From assembly GCF_003006155.1 (NCBI RefSeq), contig NZ_CP023559.1, forward strand, positions 2,790,001-2,854,000: a stretch of DNA of 64,000 nt, given 5' to 3'. Of this stretch, positions 58,441-64,000 are shown one piece after another. Position numbers and translations under genes: made by a program. Numbering within the stretch: the first letter of the stretch is position 1; each line of letters begins with the position of its first letter. This DNA comes from Salinicola tamaricis (GTDB lineage: Bacteria; Pseudomonadota; Gammaproteobacteria; Pseudomonadales; Halomonadaceae). Under the pieces are notes generated by a model. The model ran no database searches and was not told where the DNA came from. It worked only from the letters and a program-made list of their open reading frames with translations.

Positions 58441-60055
58441 GGATGTCCGGACGCGGCTGGCGGCACTGCGCGTGCAGTACGCCGAGCGCCTCGGCAACGA
58501 CCTGCAGACGCTGATAGCCCAGGCGCGAGAGCTTGCGGCGCGCCAGCGCAGCGTCGAGCCCGCGGCGCTGGAGACACTGCGCCAGGGGCTGCATCGGATT
58601 GCCGGCTCTGCCGGCACCTTCGGCTATCCGGCGCTGGGTCAGGAAGCGCGCGAGATGGAGCTGTGGGTGCAGACCGTGCTGGAGACGGCGGTGGCGCCGA
58701 CGGCACCCATGCTCAGCGCGCTCGGCGACCGCCTCTGCGACAGCTATCGTCGGCTCGATACCCAGGCACCTACGCTGGCCGAACCGAACGCCGGCTATCC
58801 CCCGGGCGGCGAGGAGCGTCCGATACGGGTGGGGGTAATGGGTGCCGATGCCTGCGGAGCGCTGGAACAGGCGCTGAGTGGCTTCGGCTACGCCTGCCGG
58901 CGCTCGGCGACGCCCGACGAATGGCGCGAATGGCAGCCCGACGTGGCGGTGATCGATACCGCCTCGTTGAGCGCGGCGAGCTGGCAGGCATGCACTGCTG
59001 TGGTGCCCGGCGCCCGGCGTATCCTGCTCAGCGCCGATGGCAGCTTCGACGCCCGGCTGCAAGCGGTGCGCGACGGCGCTGACGGTTTCTTCACCCACCC
59101 GGTGGATGTGCCGGCGCTGGAGCGGCGTCTGCGCCATCTGGTCAGCCAGCCGCAGCAGGATCCCTATCGGGTGCTGATCGTCGATGACGACACCGAGCTG
59201 GCCGAGCACTTCCGCCTGACGCTGAAGGCGGCTGCCGGTATCGAGTCGCGGGTGATCGAGCACCCCAGCGACGTGCTGCGCGGCCTGCGTGAATTCGTCC
59301 CCGATCTGGTGCTGATCGATATCAACATGCCGGGCTGCTCGGGCCCGGAGCTGGCACGCTTGATCCGCTTCGACGATGACTGGCTGCGCATTCCGCTGAT
59401 CTATCTCTCGGCCGAGTCTGACGCCCAGCGCCAGGCCCAGGCGCTGGCCCAGGCCGGTGACGACTTCCTGGTCAAGCCGATCTCCGATGTGGCGCTGACC
59501 GCGGCGGTGACCGCGCGCGCCCAGCGCTCGCGCCAGTTGAGCCAGGCGTTGGCCCGCGACGGCCTGACCGGGCTGATCAAGCACCCGGCGATCAAGGAGC
59601 TGATCGAGATCGAGCAGTCACGCACCCAGCGCAGCGGCGCCGAGGCGTGTGTGGTGATGATCGATATCGACTGCTTCAAGTCGATCAACGACACCTACGG
59701 CCACGGCACCGGCGACTACGTGATCCGCCTGCTCGCCAATCTGCTGCGTCAGCGCCTACGCCGGGTCGATCATATCGGCCGCTATGGGGGGGAGGAGTTC
59801 GTGGCGGTGCTGCCGGCGTGCTCGCTGGACAACGCCCGCGAGGCGATCGAGCGCATCCGTGAGAGTTTTGCTCAACTCGAGTGCGTGGCAGGAGAGGCGG
59901 TGTTCCATGTCACCTTCAGCGCCGGCGTGGCCAGCACCCTCGACTGGACCGACGCCGGCGCGCTGCTGGAAGCCGCCGATCGCGCCATGTACGAGGCCAA
60001 GCAGGGCGGGCGCAATCAGGTGCGGGTGGCGCGGGACGCCACGCCACAGACCTGA
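58430..60055 (+). CDS. Hpt-receiver-GGDEF phosphorelay diguanylate cyclase
   Basis: 541 residues. Order: Hpt domain (about 15-115) with H55 in LHRIAGSAGTFGYPAL; a pseudo-receiver (about 130-240) lacking the N-terminal Asp pair and Lys; a true receiver (about 245-365) with VLIVDDDTELAEHF, LIDINMPGC and K in FLVKPI; GGDEF (about 375-535) with IDIDCFKSIND, GRYGGEEF and the I-site RRVD five residues before it. It should receive phosphate by Hpt and REC and make cyclic di-GMP under product inhibition. The architecture resembles the relay described for PleD-like proteins with an added Hpt. Confidence 0.93.
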   Translation: MSDEDVRTRLAALRVQYAERLGNDLQTLIAQARELAARQRSVEPAALETLRQGLHRIAGSAGTFGYPALGQEAREMELWVQTVLETAVAPTAPMLSALGDRLCDSYRRLDTQAPTLAEPNAGYPPGGEERPIRVGVMGADACGALEQALSGFGYACRRSATPDEWREWQPDVAVIDTASLSAASWQACTAVVPGARRILLSADGSFDARLQAVRDGADGFFTHPVDVPALERRLRHLVSQPQQDPYRVLIVDDDTELAEHFRLTLKAAAGIESRVIEHPSDVLRGLREFVPDLVLIDINMPGCSGPELARLIRFDDDWLRIPLIYLSAESDAQRQAQALAQAGDDFLVKPISDVALTAAVTARAQRSRQLSQALARDGLTGLIKHPAIKELIEIEQSRTQRSGAEACVVMIDIDCFKSINDTYGHGTGDYVIRLLANLLRQRLRRVDHIGRYGGEEFVAVLPACSLDNAREAIERIRESFAQLECVAGEAVFHVTFSAGVASTLDWTDAGALLEAADRAMYEAKQGGRNQVRVARDATPQT

Positions 60056-60091
60056 CCACGTCGCCGTTGGATGCCCTGGCTCCAGGGCGCT

Positions 60092-61494
60092 TCAGCGGCG
60101 GTTCTTGCGTGCTTCCTTGGTCCGGCTGAGCTGACGCGCGCGCGCCTTTTCGCGGTCGCTGGCGTCGCTTTGCTTGTCATAGGGGTTGTCGCCTGAGCGG
60201 AACTCGAAGCGGATCGGCGTACCCCGTACCTTGAGCACCTTGCGGAAGGTGTTGGTGAGATAGCGCTTGTAGGCCTCCGGCAGCGCCGACGTCTGGTTGC
60301 CGTGGACGACGATGATCGGCGGATTGCTACCGCCCTGGTGAGCCATGCGCAGTTTGATCCGACGGCCGTTGATCAGCGGCGGCTGATGCTCGCTGACCGC
60401 GTCCTGCAGCAGCGTCGTCAGGCGGTTGGTCGACCAGTGGCTGTTGGCGCTGGCGAAGGCCTTGTCGACCGACTTGTAGAGATCGCCCACCCCGGTGCCG
60501 TGCAGCGCCGAAATGAAGTGCAGATCGGCGTAGTCGGCGAAGCCGAGACGGCGCTTGATGTCCGCGCGCATCTTCTCGCGCGCCTCCTGCTCCAGCCCGT
60601 CCCACTTGTTCACCGCCAGCACCAGCGCGCGGCCGCTCGACAGCACGTAGTCGAGCAGGTGCAGATCCTGTTCGACCAGGCCGCTGCGGGCGTCGAGGAC
60701 CATGATCGCGACGTGGCACTCCTTGATCGCCTCGAGGGTCTTGACGATCGAGAACTTCTCGGCGGTGAGGGTGACGTTCTTGCGCCGCCGGATACCCGCG
60801 TATCGACCAGCACGTAGGGCTTGCCGCGGCGCTCGAAGGGGATCTCGATGGCATCGCGGGTGGTGCCGGCCTCGTCGAACACGACTACGCGGTCTTCGCC
60901 CAGCATGCGGTTGACCAGGGTCGACTTGCCCACGTTGGGGCGGCCGATCACGCCAATGTGCACACCGGGATGGCCACCCTGCGGGCCGGCCAGCGGGTCG
61001 CGGGCGGGGAAGGGCTCGAGCACTTCGTCGATCAGGGTGGTGACGTTGCGCCCGTGGGAAGCGGCGATCGGCCGCGGATCGCCGAGGCCCAGACCCCAGA
61101 AGTCGGCCATGCCGATCTGTTCGTCGAGACCGTCGGTCTTGTTGACCACCAGCCAGGTCTTCTTCTGGTTCACCCGCAGGTGATTGGCGATCGCCTGGTC
61201 CGCCGGCATTAGCCCGGCGCGGGCGTCGACCAGGAACAGCACGATATCGGCTTCGTCGATGGCGGTGAGCGACTGCTCTGCCATAGCGGCATCGATGCCT
61301 TGCTCGTCGCCACTGATACCACCGGTATCGATGACGGTGTAGGCCTTGTCGCCGAGCTGGCCGTTACCGTACTTGCGGTCACGGGTGAGGCCGGGGAAAT
61401 CGGCCACCAGCGCGTCGCGCGAGCGCGTCAGGCGATTGAACAGCGTCGACTTGCCGACATTGGGGCGGCCAACCAGGGCGATAACGGGGGTCAT
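60092..61494 (-). CDS. der: Ribosome-assembly GTPase Der (EngA) (one frame break)
   Basis: About 467 residues, essential GTPase for 50S maturation with two tandem G domains and a KH-like C-terminus. First P-loop [14 protein letters not shown] (residues 8-21) and DTGGISG; second [26 protein letters not shown] missing base near 60800 (VDT to AGIRRRKNV) breaks domain 2; the rest ([29 protein letters not shown]) follows in the next frame. It is essential, so sequence error is likely. Order hisS-yfgM-bamB-der is conserved. Confidence 0.95.
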
Positions 61495-61679
61495 GGCGAT
61501 TCGCAAACGAGCAGCGGGAGAATGGCGCCGGCGCGGGATAGGCGTACGGCGACGTCAGGGTTGGGCGAGGGCAAAGATGCACTTCGCCTCGCGTTCTGGC
61601 GCGATTCTAGCATAGACCGCCGCCGGGCACAGACCACGATCCTTCGCCGGCATGCGCTGTGTCACGGCGGGCCCCAGAC

Positions 61680-61711
61680 GACGACGGCCCCGTTTGAGCG
61701 GGGCCGTCGTC
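61680..61711. terminator. Hairpin between bamB and der
   Basis: 13-bp stem GACGACGGCCCCG/CGGGGCCGTCGTC with loop TTTGAG, 19 bases past the bamB stop. GC-rich, no T-run; may reduce read-through from bamB into der. Confidence 0.65.
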
Positions 61712-61729
61712 AACAACTAGTGCGCGTCT

Positions 61730-62890
61730 TCAGGGCTTGACGGTCTTGAGGTCGTAGGCGACCAGACGGCCATCGTTGGCGTAGACGTAGAGACGCTTGT
61801 CGCCGGTCAGCAGGGGCAGGGTGAGGCCGCTGCCGCTGACATGGGCGCGTCCGCTCATCTCGCCGGTGGTAGCGTCGAGCAGGTGCACGTAGCCCTCATA
61901 GTCGCCCACCGCGATATTGCCGTCGACGAAGGCCGGCGACGTCAGCCAGCGCCCTTCGAGGGTGTCGGCGTCCCACATCACGCGGCCGGAGTCGGCTTCG
62001 ATGGCGAGCACGTGGCTGGCGGCATTGACCGTGAACAGGTAATTGCCCACCACCAGCGGGGTCAGGTAGCTCGACTCCTTGCGCTCCCACAGCACCTTGC
62101 CGGAGGTCGCTTCGAGGGCCACCAGACGGCCGTTGTAGCTGGTCACGAACAGGCGCCCGTCGCGGGTCAGCACCGGCTGGCCGTCGAGATCGACCAGCTG
62201 GTCGACTTCGGTACGGCCCTGGGGCACCGCGACACGCATGTCCCACAGCGGTTGGCCGCTACGGTTGTCGAGGGTCACCAGGCGGCCGTTGGCGAAGCCG
62301 GCGAAGGTGACCGGTTCGATGGTCCGCGGGGTACCGGTGCCGCGCAGGGTCAACGCCGGGATCGCGCTGGAGTAGATCCACCGCTCCTGGCCATCGGCTC
62401 GGTCGAGGGCGGTCACCGCGCCGTCGACGCTCTGCGCGATCACCAACTGACTGTTGACCTGCGGCGGTGCCAGCACTTCGCTGGAGACCCGCGAACGCCA
62501 GGCGATGCTGCCGTCGGTGCGATCCACAGCCAGGACTTCGCCGTTGCGAGTGCCCAGATAGAGGCGGCCGGGGTCGGCGCCAATGCCGCTGGAGATCGGC
62601 GTGCCGAGCTCCACTTCCCACTGGGTATCACCGCTGTCGGTATCGATCGCACGCAGATCGCCGGTCTGATCGACGGCGTAGATCGTACCGCCGTCGACCA
62701 GCGGGGTCAGCGGGTACTGGGCGCGGCCCAGACCCTCGCCGATGTCCTGACTCCAGCGCTCGTCGAGTTCGACGGTGGCGGGGAAGTCCTTGAGCTCCTT
62801 GGGCGGATACTGGGGTTCGACGCTACCGGCGCAGCCGGCCAGCAAGGTCGCGGTCAGCCCCAGGGGCAGCAGTAGGCGGGTCAGTTTCAT
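61730..62890 (-). CDS. bamB: Outer-membrane assembly lipoprotein BamB
   Basis: 386 residues. Eight-bladed beta-propeller scaffold that binds BamA and helps outer-membrane protein insertion. Lipobox LLAGC (Cys20); repeated W-type blades with YAVDQTGDLRAIDT, LYLGTRNGEVLAVD, VTSYNGRLVALEA and YVYANDGRLVAYD. The start overlaps the yfgM stop by ATGA. Confidence 0.96.
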   Translation of the reverse strand: MKLTRLLLPLGLTATLLAGCAGSVEPQYPPKELKDFPATVELDERWSQDIGEGLGRAQYPLTPLVDGGTIYAVDQTGDLRAIDTDSGDTQWEVELGTPISSGIGADPGRLYLGTRNGEVLAVDRTDGSIAWRSRVSSEVLAPPQVNSQLVIAQSVDGAVTALDRADGQERWIYSSAIPALTLRGTGTPRTIEPVTFAGFANGRLVTLDNRSGQPLWDMRVAVPQGRTEVDQLVDLDGQPVLTRDGRLFVTSYNGRLVALEATSGKVLWERKESSYLTPLVVGNYLFTVNAASHVLAIEADSGRVMWDADTLEGRWLTSPAFVDGNIAVGDYEGYVHLLDATTGEMSGRAHVSGSGLTLPLLTGDKRLYVYANDGRLVAYDLKTVKP

Positions 62891-63546
62891 GGGGTAGCGT
62901 CCTCTACACCGAGATCGTCGAGCTTGAGCTGAAGGCCGTAGAGCGTCTGGTCCGACGCCTGCGCCAGGTTCTGCGCTTCCTGATACGCCTGACGGGCGTC
63001 GTCGTTGCGGTCGAGGGCAACGAAGGCATCACCGCGCACCGCCTGGCGCTGCGCCTCGAGCGCTTCGGGGAAGCTTCCGTCGAGGGTCTTCAAGGCGCTG
63101 TCGGCGTCCTTGGCGGCGATCTGCAGGCGCGCCAGTTCGAGCTTTGCCAGCCCCTGCATGTAGGGGCGCTCGCTGTCGGCGATCACCGGTTCGAGCGCCT
63201 TCCGGGCGCGGGCGTCGTCGTTGGCGCCCACCGCCAGCTTGGCCTCGATCAGGCCAGCGAGATCGGCATAGAGCGTGCCGCCGTGATCGCTCTCGAGCTT
63301 GTCGGCCAGCTCGAAGGCCTGGGCGCGCGCCTTGTCATCGATGCTATCGCTGGCGGCGATGGCGATGAGCTGCTGATAGGTCACCGAGGCCTCGGCGGAC
63401 TGATTCTCCTGATGCCGCTGCCAGGCGTGCCAGCCCAGCACCAGCGCCACGGCGACGACGATGCCGACCAGCAGCGCGGTGCCATTGGACTTCCACCACT
63501 CCTTGATCGCATCCAGCTGTTCTTCTTCGCTTCTCAGCTCCGCCAC
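62887..63546 (-). CDS. yfgM: YfgM family ancillary SecYEG translocon protein
   Basis: 219 residues. Short cytosolic N-terminus (LRSEEEQLDAIKEWWKSNG), one membrane helix (LLVGIVVAVALVLGWHAW) and periplasmic TPR repeats, as in YfgM, which works with PpiD at the translocon. The order hisS-yfgM-bamB-der is diagnostic. Good frame, no breaks. Confidence 0.93.
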   Translation of the reverse strand: MAELRSEEEQLDAIKEWWKSNGTALLVGIVVAVALVLGWHAWQRHQENQSAEASVTYQQLIAIAASDSIDDKARAQAFELADKLESDHGGTLYADLAGLIEAKLAVGANDDARARKALEPVIADSERPYMQGLAKLELARLQIAAKDADSALKTLDGSFPEALEAQRQAVRGDAFVALDRNDDARQAYQEAQNLAQASDQTLYGLQLKLDDLGVEDATP

Positions 63547-63634
63547 GGGCGGTCTCCTTACACTGTGTGACTCGGCGCCCGCTCAATCAGGCGCGCTATC
63601 GATGCCGTCTAGGCTTTTCCTGGGTCGCACGGAT

Positions 63635-63667
63635 GCCGTCTCCGGCGCCGCGGGCACCGGAGACGGC
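63635..63667. terminator. Hairpin after hisS
   Basis: 11-bp stem GCCGTCTCCGG/CCGGAGACGGC, 11-base loop, adjacent to the hisS stop on the minus strand. Likely transcription attenuator between hisS and yfgM. Confidence 0.6.
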
Positions 63668-63675
63668 GGCTGGCG

Positions 63676-64000
63676 TCACGCCTCGCCGACGATACGCTCG
63701 GCGAGCCAGGCGATGGCCGCGTCCTGGTCCAGGGTCTGCTGCTCGCCGTCATCGCGCAGCGGCTTGAGAGTCAGACGGCCATGGGCGATCTCGTCCTCGC
63801 CCAGGATCAGCGCGACCCGGGCGCCGCTGCGGTCGGCGCGCCGGATCTGGCTCTTGAAGCTGCCGCCGCCGCAGTGTACCTGAAGGCGCAGCGCCGGCAG
63901 AGTGTCGCGCAGGCGCTCGCCGAGCAGCAGGGCCTGGCGCTCGGCGCCGTCACCCATCGCCAGCAGGTAGGCGTCGACACCGCCCATGGCTTCGTCGGGG
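63676..64000 (-). CDS. hisS: Histidyl-tRNA synthetase, C-terminal part
   Basis: The last 107 codons of a gene continuing past the window end. The anticodon-binding alpha/beta domain is recognised by VDAYLLAMGDGAERQALLLGE, FKSQIRRADRSGARVALILG and the end LAERIVGEA. Histidyl-tRNA formation. Followed by yfgM-bamB-der in the conserved order. Confidence 0.92.
   Translation of the reverse strand, partial: PDEAMGGVDAYLLAMGDGAERQALLLGERLRDTLPALRLQVHCGGGSFKSQIRRADRSGARVALILGEDEIAHGRLTLKPLRDDGEQQTLDQDAAIAWLAERIVGEA

Overview
The window is GC-rich, densely packed bacterial chromosome with gammaproteobacterial gene orders: lptFG divergent from pepA, holC-valS, def-fmt-rsmB, dprA, tsaC-hemF-aroE and hisS-yfgM-bamB-der. 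Two subunits of a Trk potassium system, a BCCT-type compatible-solute transporter, IbpA-type Hsp20, LpxT and the dispersed palindromic repeats fit a halophilic or halotolerant member of the Halomonadaceae (Halomonas, Salinicola, Kushneria or Chromohalobacter type). This placement is inferred from gene content; no rRNA is present. I see no transposase, prophage, plasmid or CRISPR locus.

Layout. 0-4 kb: tspO tail, uracil-DNA-glycosylase-like protein, DoxX, a membrane diguanylate cyclase and lpxT, then one copy of a structured dispersed repeat. 4-12 kb: valS, holC and pepA on the minus strand, with four metabolic genes (SDR, VOC, ilvE, YciI) lying between holC and pepA. 12-16 kb: lptF-lptG, then the iron-storage pair bfd and bfr behind a Fur-like promoter. 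16-24 kb: purE-purK, truC-tcdA-DUF1653, sirtuin, BASS transporter, GST, tapT and tRNA-Arg(TCG). 24-32 kb is the accessory-looking part: a degenerate glutamate-racemase-like gene, two LysE exporters, small lipoproteins, an ASCH protein, a DUF748 envelope protein with a Gln-rich insert, zinc-independent L31 behind a Zur-like palindrome, a stand-alone STN lipoprotein and a CHAD protein. 32-45 kb: BCCT transporter, Hsp20 with two sigma-32 promoters, TraB-family protein, sstT, trkH, trkA, dodecin, pncA, rsmB, fmt and def. 45-54 kb: a MITE-like palindrome, LysM protein, dprA, the second repeat copy, e(P4) phosphatase, tsaC, hemF, aroE, an M48 protease and a LEA14-like lipoprotein. 54-60 kb: DUF815 ATPase followed by a three-gene phosphorelay ending in a diguanylate cyclase. 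60-64 kb: der, bamB, yfgM and the end of hisS.

Themes. Outer-membrane and envelope biogenesis is strongly represented (lpxT, lptFG, bamB, yfgM, DUF748, several lipoproteins). Translation and tRNA genes are frequent (valS, hisS, fmt, def, truC, tcdA, tsaC, tapT, tRNA-Arg, L31). Osmotic adaptation is visible in TrkAH and BCCT, and c-di-GMP signalling in two GGDEF proteins that both keep the inhibitory I-site.

Caution on sequence quality. About fourteen genes, including essential ones (valS, holC, der) and purE, carry one- or two-base indels in otherwise well-conserved reading frames. The most economical reading is residual sequencing error, so I annotate full gene extents across the frame breaks and state where each lies.
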